From positions 2,256,501-2,320,500 of the forward strand of contig NZ_CP023548.1 of the NCBI RefSeq assembly GCF_002407205.1: a stretch of 64,000 nucleotides of DNA. Reading direction: 5' to 3'. The position numbers and the translations under genes are program-made. Positions 49,083 through 57,544 of this stretch are shown in pieces. The stretch's first letter is position 1, and every line of letters begins with the position of its first letter. Below the pieces are notes generated by a model. The model did not search any database, had not been told where the DNA came from, and saw only the letters and a program-made list of their open reading frames with translations. This DNA comes from Rhodobacter sp. CZR27. Lineage in GTDB: Bacteria > Pseudomonadota > Alphaproteobacteria > Rhodobacterales > Rhodobacteraceae.

Positions 49083-49252
49083 CTGCGCTGCACCATCCAT
49101 TGCACCGCGGCCAGCGCCAGCACGAAGCCGAGCGAGGCCATGGCGAACCAGAACTCGGCCACGTCGGTCTGGGCCTGCGGGACGGGCCGTTCGAAGGTGG
49201 CCGCCGCGACCGCGCCGGGGATGAGGATCAGCAGGGGAAGCAGGATTCGCAT
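49079..49252 (-). CDS. 57-aa membrane-anchored peptide of the nor operon
   Basis: 57 residues from the ATG at 49252, 1 bp after the norD stop. It has a signal-like segment (RILLPLLILIPGAVAAAT), a short periplasmic loop and one more helix (FWFAMASLGFVLALAAVQWM), ending in basic residues. Its overlap with the next gene shows it is translated in the nor series. Too short for usual gene calls; function unknown. Confidence 0.65.
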   Translation of the reverse strand: MRILLPLLILIPGAVAAATFERPVPQAQTDVAEFWFAMASLGFVLALAAVQWMVQRR

Positions 49253-49253
49253 G

Positions 49254-51143
49254 TCAGATCTCCTGGGTGAGGGAACGGTAGATGTCGGGCAGCGCGCGGG
49301 ACAGCCGCGCAGGGTCGGGAAGCAGCGTGAAACCGACGCGGCCGAAGATCCGGGCGAACCAGTCCTGTCCGTCCGCATCCACGATCACGCCATGGACGGA
49401 CTGCGCCAACGCGCGGGCCTCGCGCACCGCCATGCGGCTGTCCTCGATGCCGTGGATGCCCTCGTAGTGGTCAAGGTCGTTGGGCTTGCCGTCGGTCAGC
49501 ACCAGCAGCAGCTTCCGGCTGGCGGCTTCCTCGGCCAGCATCGCCGAGGCATGGCGGATCGCGGTGCCGAGGCGGGTGTAGTGGCCGGGACGCAGGCCGC
49601 CGATGCGCCCCGTCACCGCCTCGCCCATCGGCTCGTCGAAGCCCTTGCATTTCTTGAGGAACACCCGGTCGCGGCGCAGCGAGGAGAAGCCCCAGATCGC
49701 CAGCCGGTCGCCCGCCACGTCGATGCCGCCCGCCAGCGCCGCCAGCGCCTCGCGCGCGGTGTCGATCACCGAGCGGTCGCCGACGACGGCCTCCGTCGAG
49801 CGCGAGCAGTCCATCAGGATCGCGACCGACAGGTCACGCTCGATGGCGCGCGAGTTGAGGTAGATCCGGTCGGAGCCGCGGCCCGTGGTGCGCAGCGCCA
49901 CCTGAGCCTCGATCAGCGCGTCGAGGTCCAGCTCCGCGCCCTCTACCTGCCGCTTGCAGAGGATGCGGCGCGGGTGGAGCGTCTCGAACTGCCGCCGCAC
50001 ACGGGTCATCAGCCGGGGGTCGGGAGCGAAGCCTGGACCCGCCTCGGCCTCGGCCTCGGCCTCGAGCACGCGGCAGTGATCGGGCATCAGGCTCTTCGAG
50101 CGGTGGTTCCATTCGGGATAGGTGAAGCGGTCCGACAGGCGCTCGTGGTCGGCATCCTGCGGGGCGAGGTCGAGGTGCAGGCGCAACCGGCTGGCCGCGC
50201 GCTTGAAATGCTGGGTCAGGGTGATGTGGTCCTGATCCTCGGCCGCCTTCTGCGCGTTCTCCTGATCGTCGTCGTCGGTGGCGCGGTTGATGTTCAGCGC
50301 CTCGACCCAGCTCAGGATCGCTTCGAAGCGGTGGACGATGAAGCCGTCCTTGCGGTTCGCCTGGTCGAGGTCGCGCCGCTGGCCCACCTTGCGCGTGGTG
50401 GTGGGAAGGCTCGCCGGCGCGTTTGTCTCATCGGGGTTCGAAGCAGCCTTGCCCCCTGCCCCGCGCGACAGCCGCAGCCAAAGCGGAACCGGCGCGAAGG
50501 GGGCGTAGCCCGAGGGTTCGTGCCCGCCGGTCAGGTCGTGCGCCCGGGCGGTCATTGTGCCGCCAAGGGCCGCGCGCACACGCTCCTCCACCGCGGTTTC
50601 GGTGCCGAAGGCGGCATGGGTCTCGCGCGACAGGCGGACATGGGCCGAGAGCGTGCGATAGACGTCGGCCAGCCCCGGCGCCAGCGACAGGACGCGGGCG
50701 GTCGCCGCCTCCATCGCCGCGATCTGCGCCAGATCGAAGGCCAGCGGCCCGGCAGGCTCTGGCAGGTCCACCTGCGCCGCAAGGGCCGCGAGCCAGAGAT
50801 AGGCCGCCCGGTTCAGGTCGGCCGAAGGGAAACAGTCGAGGACGGGAGGCAGCCGCAGCCGCTCCCCGTCGAAGCCAGCCACATGTTCAAGGATCCGCGT
50901 CTCGCCCAGCTTCGAGCCGAGGCCGCGCCGGTGCCGGGCGGCGGTCGCCGGGCTCTCGCCGATCTCGACGCCCGCAGGGCCGCCGAGCGCGCGGAAGAGG
51001 ACCGCCACGCTCGGGCGCATGGCTTCCAGCGTAACGGCGGCGCCCTCGTGGCCGCGGGTCGCGGCGAAGCGGCTGGCGTAGTCGTGCCAGAGGTTGCCGA
51101 CGGTTTCCTCCGGCTCCATCAGGTCGAACACGTGGAAGCTCAT
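49254..51143 (-). CDS. norD: Nitric oxide reductase activation protein NorD
   Basis: 629 residues. The C-terminal von Willebrand A domain has an intact MIDAS motif (ILMDCSRST) and LVLTDGKPNDLDHYEG. With the AAA+ protein NorQ it forms an insertase that matures NorCB, probably placing the non-heme iron. The middle region is acidic and low in complexity (NRATDDDDQENAQKAAED). 9 bp after norQ. Confidence 0.93.
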   Translation of the reverse strand: MSFHVFDLMEPEETVGNLWHDYASRFAATRGHEGAAVTLEAMRPSVAVLFRALGGPAGVEIGESPATAARHRRGLGSKLGETRILEHVAGFDGERLRLPPVLDCFPSADLNRAAYLWLAALAAQVDLPEPAGPLAFDLAQIAAMEAATARVLSLAPGLADVYRTLSAHVRLSRETHAAFGTETAVEERVRAALGGTMTARAHDLTGGHEPSGYAPFAPVPLWLRLSRGAGGKAASNPDETNAPASLPTTTRKVGQRRDLDQANRKDGFIVHRFEAILSWVEALNINRATDDDDQENAQKAAEDQDHITLTQHFKRAASRLRLHLDLAPQDADHERLSDRFTYPEWNHRSKSLMPDHCRVLEAEAEAEAGPGFAPDPRLMTRVRRQFETLHPRRILCKRQVEGAELDLDALIEAQVALRTTGRGSDRIYLNSRAIERDLSVAILMDCSRSTEAVVGDRSVIDTAREALAALAGGIDVAGDRLAIWGFSSLRRDRVFLKKCKGFDEPMGEAVTGRIGGLRPGHYTRLGTAIRHASAMLAEEAASRKLLLVLTDGKPNDLDHYEGIHGIEDSRMAVREARALAQSVHGVIVDADGQDWFARIFGRVGFTLLPDPARLSRALPDIYRSLTQEI

Positions 51144-51152
51144 GGGTCTACC

Positions 51153-51950
51153 TCAGCCGTAGACGGTTGCGACGAGGTCGCGCAGCGCTTGCGCCACGTC
51201 GGGTTCGTCGGTCAGCGGCTCGATCACCGCGGCTTCCAGCGCCTGCTCCACCGTCATGCCGCCCGCCATCAGCGAGGCCGCGTAGACGAGAAGCCGGGTT
51301 GAGACGCCTTCCTCCAGGTCCATGCCCGAGAGGGCGCGGACGTGTCCGGCGAGCCGCACGAGCGGCGCGACCCTGGCCTCGGACAGCCCGCTCTCGCGCG
51401 CCACCACGGCCGTCTCGGTCACCGGGTCGGGGAAGGTGAAGCTGATCGACAGGAAGCGCTGCCGGGTCGAGGGCTTCAGCCGCTTCAGGATGTTCTGGTA
51501 GCCGGGGTTGTAGGAGGCGACCAGCATGAAGCCCGGAGGCGCCACCAGTTCCTCGCCCGTCCGGTCGATCATCAGCGTGCGGCGGTTGTCGGTCAGCGGG
51601 TGAAGCACCACCGTCACGTCCTTGCGGGCCTCGACCACCTCGTCGAGATAGCAGATCGCGCCTTCGCGGACGGCGCGGGTCAAGGGCCCGTCCACCCATT
51701 CGGTGGCTCCCCCCTTCAGGAGGAAGCGCCCGATGAGATCCGCCGCCGACAGGTCGTCATGGCAGGCGACGGTATATAGCTTGCGCCCCATCCGCGCCGC
51801 CATGTGCTCGACGAACCGCGTCTTGCCGCAGCCGGTCGGCCCCTTCAGAAGAAGGGGAAGACCTTTGTTGCTGGCCGCCTCGAACAGGCTGCACTCGTTG
51901 CCGACGGGCTTGTAGAAGGGCACCGTGACGTCGCGGACGAGGGCGTTCAT
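51153..51950 (-). CDS. norQ: MoxR-type AAA+ ATPase NorQ
   Basis: 265 residues. Walker A KGPTGCGKTRF at about 35, Walker B AICYLDEVVEARKDV, sensor-1 VASYNPGYQN and the arginine finger region STRQRFLSISF. Works with NorD to activate NO reductase. Its ATG overlaps the norB stop. Confidence 0.95.
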   Translation of the reverse strand: MNALVRDVTVPFYKPVGNECSLFEAASNKGLPLLLKGPTGCGKTRFVEHMAARMGRKLYTVACHDDLSAADLIGRFLLKGGATEWVDGPLTRAVREGAICYLDEVVEARKDVTVVLHPLTDNRRTLMIDRTGEELVAPPGFMLVASYNPGYQNILKRLKPSTRQRFLSISFTFPDPVTETAVVARESGLSEARVAPLVRLAGHVRALSGMDLEEGVSTRLLVYAASLMAGGMTVEQALEAAVIEPLTDEPDVAQALRDLVATVYG

Positions 51951-53284
51951 GCCGCCTCTCCCACCGCATTGGCCACGGGGGCCCGGCGAACCACGGCGAG
52001 GCTGTAGATGAACAGGAGCGCACCGAGGACCACCGCCGCACCCGAGCCGAAGCGGATCACGTAGAACATCGCCAGCTGGTCCTGCACGTCCATGTAATAC
52101 TCGCCCATCACGCGCTGCAGGTGGACCTGGATGGTGCCCGCGAAGGTCAGCGTGAAGGTCATGAACGCCATGCCGCCGGTCATCAGCCAGAAGGCCGCCA
52201 TGTTCATCCACTGGCTGTAGGGAGCCCGCTCACGCAGCATCGGCATCGCATAGGTGAACATCGCGAGGTTCAGGGCCACATAGGCGCCGTAGAACGCGAG
52301 GTGGCCGTGGGCCGCGGTGATCTGCGTGCCGTGGGTGAAGTAGTTCACGCCATGCAAGGTGTGCAGGAAGCCCCAGACGCCCGCGCCGAAGAAGGCGACC
52401 GTGGAGGAACCGAGCGACCACAGCAGCGCGGCCTTGTTCGGGTGGTTGCGGCGGCCCTTCCAGACCATCACGAAGGCGAAGGACATCATCGCGAAGAAGG
52501 GCGCGACTTCCATTGTCGAGAAGATCGAGCCGATCCACTGCCAGTAGCCGGGAGTGCCGATCCAGTAGAAGTGGTGCCCGGTGCCGAGGATGCCCGAGAA
52601 GAGCGCGGTGGCGACGATGACGTAGAGCCACTTCTCGATCACCTCGCGGTCGACGCCCGTCAGCTTCAGCATCAGGTAGCCGAGGATGGCCGCCATCACC
52701 AGTTCCCAGGTGCCTTCGACCCAGAGGTGCACGATGTACCACCAGTACATCTTGTCGAGGCCGAGGTTGTCGGGGTTGATGAAGGCAAAGAGCCAGAGCA
52801 GGCACAGAAGCCACAGACCCGTCAGCAGGATGTTGGTGATCGCGGTCTTGCGGCCCGCAAGCGCCGTCATCGAGATGTTGAACAGGAAGATCAGCGCGGC
52901 GACGAGGATGCCGCCCTTGACCCAGAGGGGCTGTTCCAGGAACTCGCGCCCGCCGTGGATGCCGACCAGGTAGCTGACGACGGCGCCCAGCGTGCCGACG
53001 ACGAGGATGCCCAGCTGCAGATAGGCGAGCTTGACCGAGAAGAGTTCACGCTCGGCTTCCTCGGGGACAAGGAAATAGGCCGCGCCGAAGAAGCCGAGCA
53101 GCAGCCAGACGATCAGCGCGTTGGTGTGGATCATCCGCACCACGTTGAACGGCAGGATTTCCGAAAGCGTGTTGGGCGAGACGTAGATCCAGCCCGCGAG
53201 CAGCCCGCCCAGCACCTGGATGGCAAAGAGCGCCATCGCCACGCTGAAATAGGCCAGCGCCACCTTTTGCGATTGGTATTTCAT
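51947..53284 (-). CDS. norB: Nitric oxide reductase cytochrome b subunit
   Basis: 445 residues, twelve helices, heme-copper-oxidase fold. It reduces 2 NO to N2O using electrons from NorC. Heme and FeB ligands: MIHTNALIVW, HLWVEGTWELV (Glu near FeB), GTGHHFYWIG and HGHLAFYGAYVALNL. Catalytic member of the norCBQD operon. Confidence 0.97.
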   Translation of the reverse strand: MKYQSQKVALAYFSVAMALFAIQVLGGLLAGWIYVSPNTLSEILPFNVVRMIHTNALIVWLLLGFFGAAYFLVPEEAERELFSVKLAYLQLGILVVGTLGAVVSYLVGIHGGREFLEQPLWVKGGILVAALIFLFNISMTALAGRKTAITNILLTGLWLLCLLWLFAFINPDNLGLDKMYWWYIVHLWVEGTWELVMAAILGYLMLKLTGVDREVIEKWLYVIVATALFSGILGTGHHFYWIGTPGYWQWIGSIFSTMEVAPFFAMMSFAFVMVWKGRRNHPNKAALLWSLGSSTVAFFGAGVWGFLHTLHGVNYFTHGTQITAAHGHLAFYGAYVALNLAMFTYAMPMLRERAPYSQWMNMAAFWLMTGGMAFMTFTLTFAGTIQVHLQRVMGEYYMDVQDQLAMFYVIRFGSGAAVVLGALLFIYSLAVVRRAPVANAVGEAA

Positions 53285-53298
53285 GTTGCGTCCCCCCC

Positions 53299-53748
53299 TC
53301 AGCCGGCGTCGTTCGGCGGCCAGGATTGCGTGTTCATCTTGTCCGCCCAGCGCAGGAACTCGGACAGGCCGCGCTTCTCCTCGTCGGTGAGGGTGAAGTG
53401 CGGCATCTGGCGGCGGCCCTCGACGCCCGAGGGCTGCGCGTCGATCCAGCCGCCCAGCATCTCGGCAGCGGCGTCGGGATCGTCCAGCACGCCCCAGCGC
53501 GTCATCACGTTGCCGACCTCGGGGGCGAAATAGGCGCCCTCGCCGTGCAGCGTGTGGCAGTTGATGCAGCTGTTCTTCTCCCACACTTCCTTGCCCAGCC
53601 TGACCTCCTCGGTCAGCGGCACGGCGGCGGTTGAGGTGACCACGTAGTTGTGGCTCTGAACCGTCAGACCCACGAAAATGGCTATGAAGAAGAGCGATCC
53701 CCCATAGAACACGTTCCGGGCCCGCGATTTCGTAAGGAGTTCCGACAT
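53299..53748 (-). CDS. norC: Nitric oxide reductase cytochrome c subunit
   Basis: 149 residues: one N-terminal membrane anchor (VFYGGSLFFIAIFVGLTVQS) and a periplasmic cytochrome-c domain with CINCH at about 61-65 and Met ligand in RRQMPHF. Passes electrons from cytochrome c to NorB. First gene of the operon; an NnrR/FNR-type site lies 63 bp upstream. Confidence 0.96.
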   Translation of the reverse strand: MSELLTKSRARNVFYGGSLFFIAIFVGLTVQSHNYVVTSTAAVPLTEEVRLGKEVWEKNSCINCHTLHGEGAYFAPEVGNVMTRWGVLDDPDAAAEMLGGWIDAQPSGVEGRRQMPHFTLTDEEKRGLSEFLRWADKMNTQSWPPNDAG

Positions 53749-53810
53749 GGGACGGTCCTGGCGAATGGTTTCGGGTGAGGATGTCCTAGCGGAGGCCGCC
53801 CCGGCGGAAG

Positions 53811-53824
53811 TTGCGGGATCACAA
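53811..53824. promoter_or_regulatory. NnrR/FNR-family site between norC and the DUF1858-type gene
   Basis: TTG-CGGGATCA-CAA matches the TTG-N8-CAA core of NnrR/FNR-type sites. It is 62 bp from the norC ATG and 74 bp from the divergent gene at 53899, so it may serve both. Binding by NO-responsive NnrR is inferred. Confidence 0.6.
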
Positions 53825-53898
53825 AGAAGCCCGCGATTGGCTGGCGCATGGTGGGTGCATCGGACGGGCGGCATGCGCCCTCCGCCGGGAACCCGATC

Positions 53899-54105
53899 AT
53901 GCGACCGAACCTCGACGACCCCGACCTGCCGCTCGCGCGGATCTTCGACCGCTGGCCCGCCACGGCCGACGTCTTCCTGTCGCGGCGGATGCTGTGCCTT
54001 GGCTGCCCGATCGCGCCGTTCCACACGGTCATCGACGCCTGCGCCGAATACGGACTGGACGAGGCGGACTTCCGTCTGGCCCTGCATCGCGCGGCGATGC
54101 CCTGA
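53899..54105 (+). CDS. DUF1858-type small disulfide-domain protein
   Basis: 68 residues from the ATG at 53899; an in-frame ATG 17 codons earlier (53848) exists. The pattern LARIFDRWPATADVFLSRRM, then LCLGCPIAPFHTVIDACAEY, matches the DUF1858 family, often found near hybrid-cluster and NO-detoxifying proteins, with the CxxC-like Cys in CLGC. Divergent from norC over the shared site, so probably induced by NO. Biochemical role unknown. Confidence 0.75.
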   Translation: MRPNLDDPDLPLARIFDRWPATADVFLSRRMLCLGCPIAPFHTVIDACAEYGLDEADFRLALHRAAMP

Positions 54106-54177
54106 GCCGCGCCCGCGCCGCCCGGTCATGTTCGGGCGGGTTTCGTGCCCCGCAGAGGGCTCCATAGGGTTGGGACC

Positions 54178-54199
54178 GCCCTTCCGCTTCGGAAAGGGC
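54178..54199. terminator. Hairpin between the DUF1858-type gene and the Crp/Fnr gene
   Basis: GCCCTTCCG-CTT-CGGAAAGGGC forms a stem with one bulged base, between two convergent genes. The surrounding 180 bp contain further GC repeats but no gene. Confidence 0.5.
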
Positions 54200-54286
54200 T
54201 CTCCGCGCGGGCTGGCCCGCCGTGTCAGTTCGGAAAAGGCTTCCGGGCGTCAAGGCCCGCCACTTCTAAAAGGGCTGCCGCGCGGA

Positions 54287-55036
54287 CTAGCCGGCCGCGC
54301 CGCTCAGGATGACCAGCCGGTGCGGGGCGGTCACCACGATGCGACGGCGGGCGCTCTCCACGATCCCCTCGCGCTCCCAGGCCGACAGCAACCGAGAGAC
54401 CGTGTGCAGGGTCGTGCCCGTCATCTCCGAGATGTTCTGGCGGGTGATCGGGAACGAGATCTCGAGGCCGTTCTCGACCTTGCGCCCCGACTGGGTCACC
54501 ATCCGCAGCAGGCAGGCGGCCACCCGCTGCTCGACCTGCTGGGTGGCCAGTTCGGTGATGCGGTTCTGCATCTCGCCCAGCCGCTCGCCCAGCGTGCGGT
54601 AGCTTTCGGTCGCGAACCCCTCGTAGCTCTGGGTGAACTCAGGCCACAGTCGCACTGGCCACGACAGCGCAAGGCACTCCCCCGCCGCGACCGCGGTGGC
54701 CGGATAGGTGTCCCGCGCCAGTGCCGGGGCGATCCCGAAGAGCTGGCCCGGCCCGATGTGCAGCGCAATGATCTGCTCGCCGGTCGGCGTGGTGCGGATC
54801 ACCCGGATCGTGCCGTCCAGCAGCAGGTAGAAGCGGTCGGCCGGCATGCCCTCGCCGAAGACGGTCACCCCTTCGTCGTAGCGTTTCGGCGACGCCTGGT
54901 CGAGGATCGCCCGGATCTGCGCGCGGTCGAGCCGGCTGAAGGGCGGAAGCTTGGCAAGAAGGCTTTCGTCGAGCTTGTTCAAGAGCCTGATCCGAGTTTG
55001 CGGCAGGACAACGAAGGCCTGCCGGGACTGACACAT
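54287..55036 (-). CDS. Crp/Fnr-family regulator, probable NO-responsive (NnrR/DNR type)
   Basis: 249 residues from the ATG at 55036. The cyclic-nucleotide-like domain (RYDEGVTVFGEGMPADRFYL) is followed by a dimer helix and a Crp helix-turn-helix (TRQNISEMTGTTLHTVSRLL). It lacks the four-Cys N-terminal cluster of FNR/FnrL (only one Cys near the start, MCQSRQ), so it is not an Fe-S oxygen sensor. Lying between norC and nnrS, an NnrR- or DNR-like NO regulator is the best guess, recognising sites such as 53811-53824. Confidence 0.75.
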   Translation of the reverse strand: MCQSRQAFVVLPQTRIRLLNKLDESLLAKLPPFSRLDRAQIRAILDQASPKRYDEGVTVFGEGMPADRFYLLLDGTIRVIRTTPTGEQIIALHIGPGQLFGIAPALARDTYPATAVAAGECLALSWPVRLWPEFTQSYEGFATESYRTLGERLGEMQNRITELATQQVEQRVAACLLRMVTQSGRKVENGLEISFPITRQNISEMTGTTLHTVSRLLSAWEREGIVESARRRIVVTAPHRLVILSGAAG

Positions 55037-55141
55037 ATTCACTCGGGACGGAACAAAACGCGAGGGCCGACCTGCAAGGGCTCCGCCACCGTCAACCGGC
55101 AGGAGACCGGCCACCAGCGTCCCGGATGGTCGGCATCCTGA

Positions 55142-55172
55142 GGGCGGCGGCACCAGCCGCCGCCCCCTTTTT
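55142..55172 (+). terminator. Intrinsic terminator in the nnrS leader
   Basis: GGGCGGCGGC and GCCGCCGCCC form a perfect 10-bp stem with loop ACCA, followed by CCTTTTT. It faces nnrS and ends 16 bp before the start codon. There is no plus-strand gene close upstream, so it reads as a leader attenuator for nnrS rather than an ordinary operon end. Confidence 0.75.
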
Positions 55173-55188
55173 GCACGAGGAGACGGCG

Positions 55189-56382
55189 ATGGCCAGCGAT
55201 ACACCAAGATCCTACGACGGACCGGCAATCCTCAGCTACGGCTTTCGCCCGTTCTTCCTGATGGCCGCGCTGTTCGCGGCCACGATCATCCCGGCCTGGA
55301 TGGCGGCATGGAGCGGCCATGTCACCCTGCCCTCGTCGTTCTCGCCCATCGACTGGCACATCCACGAGATGCTGTTCGGCTATACCTCGGCGGTGATCGC
55401 GGGCTTCCTGTTCACGGCCATCCCGAACTGGACCGGGCGGATGCCGCGGCAGGGACGGCCGCTGGCGCTGCTCGCGGCGCTGTGGATCGCGGGGCGCTTC
55501 GCTGTCGCCGGGGCCTTTGGCGACCTGCCCCTGCTCGTCCTCGCGATCGACGCGGGCTTCCTTGTCGCCGTGGCCGCCATGGCGGTGACCGAGATCGCCG
55601 CCGGGCGGAACTGGAACAACCTCAAGGTGGTGGTTCCGGTGATGCTCTACCTGGTGGCCAATGTGGTCTTCCACGTCGAGGCGATGCAGGCGGGCGAGAG
55701 CGACTATGGTCGGCGGATGGGTTTTGCCACGGTGGTGTTCCTGATCATGCTGATCGGTGGGCGCATCATCCCGAGCTTCACCCGCAACTGGCTGGCGAAG
55801 CGCCCCGGCGCCGTGATGCCCACCCCCTTCAACCGCTTCGACGCCGCCTGCCTGATCGCGGCGGCCCTTGCCCTCGTGCTCTGGATCGCTCGGCCCGAGG
55901 GCTGGCCCACGGCGCTTGCGCTGACGGCGGCCGCGGGCCTGCATGTCGCGCGCCTGTCGCGCTGGCAGGGCCATGCGGTCTGGCGCTCGCCGATCCTGCT
56001 GATGCTGCACGTGGCCTATGCGTTCCTGCCGCTCGGCTTCCTCGCCGTGGCGCTGGCCGCCGCGGGCTGGATCGGCCAGCCTCCGGGCATGCACCTGCTG
56101 GGCATCGGCGCGATCGGCGGCATGACCCTTGCGGTGATGATGCGCGCCTCGCTGGGGCACACCGGCCGCGCGCTGGAAGCCGGGCCGCTGCTGACCGCGG
56201 GCTTCGCCTGCATCGTGGCCGCGGCCCTTGCCCGGGCGCTGCTGGCCGATGCGGAACTGGCGGGCTTCGACGGCTACACGCTCGCCGCGCTGCTCTGGAC
56301 GACGGGCTTTGCCACCTTCATCGGCCGGATCGGCCCGTTCCTTCTTTCGCCCAATCCGGCACGGCGGCAGGCGAACGGCTGA
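55189..56382 (+). CDS. nnrS: NnrS family heme/copper membrane protein
   Basis: 397 residues, twelve predicted helices. N-terminal SYGFRPFFLMAALFAATIIP and WHIHEMLFGYTSAVIAGFLF with the metal-binding His are diagnostic of NnrS, a protein induced by NO and linked to relief of nitrosative stress. ATG at 55189 with GAGGAG 7 nt upstream. Its leader carries the terminator described at 55142. Confidence 0.93.
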   Translation: MASDTPRSYDGPAILSYGFRPFFLMAALFAATIIPAWMAAWSGHVTLPSSFSPIDWHIHEMLFGYTSAVIAGFLFTAIPNWTGRMPRQGRPLALLAALWIAGRFAVAGAFGDLPLLVLAIDAGFLVAVAAMAVTEIAAGRNWNNLKVVVPVMLYLVANVVFHVEAMQAGESDYGRRMGFATVVFLIMLIGGRIIPSFTRNWLAKRPGAVMPTPFNRFDAACLIAAALALVLWIARPEGWPTALALTAAAGLHVARLSRWQGHAVWRSPILLMLHVAYAFLPLGFLAVALAAAGWIGQPPGMHLLGIGAIGGMTLAVMMRASLGHTGRALEAGPLLTAGFACIVAAALARALLADAELAGFDGYTLAALLWTTGFATFIGRIGPFLLSPNPARRQANG

Positions 56383-56511
56383 TCCGTCCCTGCGGCGGGC
56401 AAGTGCTTGACAATCCGGGGCGCGGCGCGATTAATTCTCATTACGGTCAGCCCATTCCCGGGCGCCGTGGGCCGCCGCCCGGTCCCGCCTCAGCAGGAGC
56501 TTCAACGGAGC

Positions 56512-57525
56512 ATGTGCAAGACCGATGTCGAAGCCGGGCGACTGGCGGCGCTGCAGAGATACGAAATTCTCGACACCCAGTCCGAGCCGGAATTCGACCT
56601 GATTACCGAGCTGTTGCGCTCGATCTACGCGGCGCCCATGGCGGCCATGACGCTGATCGATGCGGACCGGCAGTGGCTGAAATCCCACCCGGGGATCGAA
56701 TCCAACGTCACGCCCCGCCATGACGCCTTCTGCAACTGCACGATCCAGAGCAACCAGGTGCTGCAGGTCGTCGATGCCTCGACCGACCGGCGTTTCCGCG
56801 ACAATCCCTACGTGGTCGGCCCCCCGCACATCCGCAGCTATCTCGGCGCGCCTCTGACCACGCCCGACGGCTACAACATCGGCAGCATCTGCGTGATGGA
56901 CACCATCCCGCGCGACTACACCCAGGTGGACCGCGATGTTCTGGTGAACCTTGCCCGGCTCACGGTCGCCCAGCTCGAGCTGCGGCTGATGGCCACGGAG
57001 GATCCGCAGACGACCGCGGCCACCCGGCGCGCCTTTCTGTCGATCCTGCGCCGCGCGATGGAACGGGCACGCAGCGGCGGACAGGTCTCGAGCCTCGTCA
57101 CGTTCAACCTGGACCGGTTCCGGGACATCAACGAGACGCATGGCCATGACTTCGGGGACGTGGTGCTGTCCACGGTGGCGCGCACGATCCGCGGCGCGAT
57201 CCGCCGCGGCGACCATCTCGGGCGGCTCGGCGGAGAGGCCTTCGGCGTCTTCCTCGAAGGCGCGAGCCTCGAGGCGGCGGTTCAGGCCGCCGAGCGCCTG
57301 AGGCTCGCGATCGAGGACTCGCGCTTTCCCGGCCATCCCGAGGTCCGCGTGACGGCCAGCTTCGGCGTTGCCCCCGTCTCGGCGCAGCACAGCAGCGCCG
57401 AGGCCTGGGTCGCGGCGGCCGACAGGCTGCTCAAGATCGCCAAGGTGGCCGGGCGCAACCGGTGCGTCGCCCCCGACGGCGCGCACAAGGTCATCGCCTT
57501 CCGGCCAACCGAGCGCATCCACTAG
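56512..57525 (+). CDS. GAF domain plus degenerate GGDEF domain protein
   Basis: 337 residues. GAF domain at about 10-165 (ALQRYEILDTQSEPEFDLIT, HDAFCNCTIQSNQVLQVVDA, YLGAPLTTPDGYNIGSICVM), then a GGDEF domain (LVTFNLDRFRDINETHGHDF). The active-site motif reads GGEAF where GG(D/E)EF is needed, so diguanylate cyclase activity is doubtful; it may bind GTP or act as a receptor. It converges with the cellulose operon, whose synthase is c-di-GMP activated. ATG at 56512. Confidence 0.85.
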   Translation: MCKTDVEAGRLAALQRYEILDTQSEPEFDLITELLRSIYAAPMAAMTLIDADRQWLKSHPGIESNVTPRHDAFCNCTIQSNQVLQVVDASTDRRFRDNPYVVGPPHIRSYLGAPLTTPDGYNIGSICVMDTIPRDYTQVDRDVLVNLARLTVAQLELRLMATEDPQTTAATRRAFLSILRRAMERARSGGQVSSLVTFNLDRFRDINETHGHDFGDVVLSTVARTIRGAIRRGDHLGRLGGEAFGVFLEGASLEAAVQAAERLRLAIEDSRFPGHPEVRVTASFGVAPVSAQHSSAEAWVAAADRLLKIAKVAGRNRCVAPDGAHKVIAFRPTERIH

Positions 57526-57544
57526 CCCGCGCCGCAGCCGCAGG

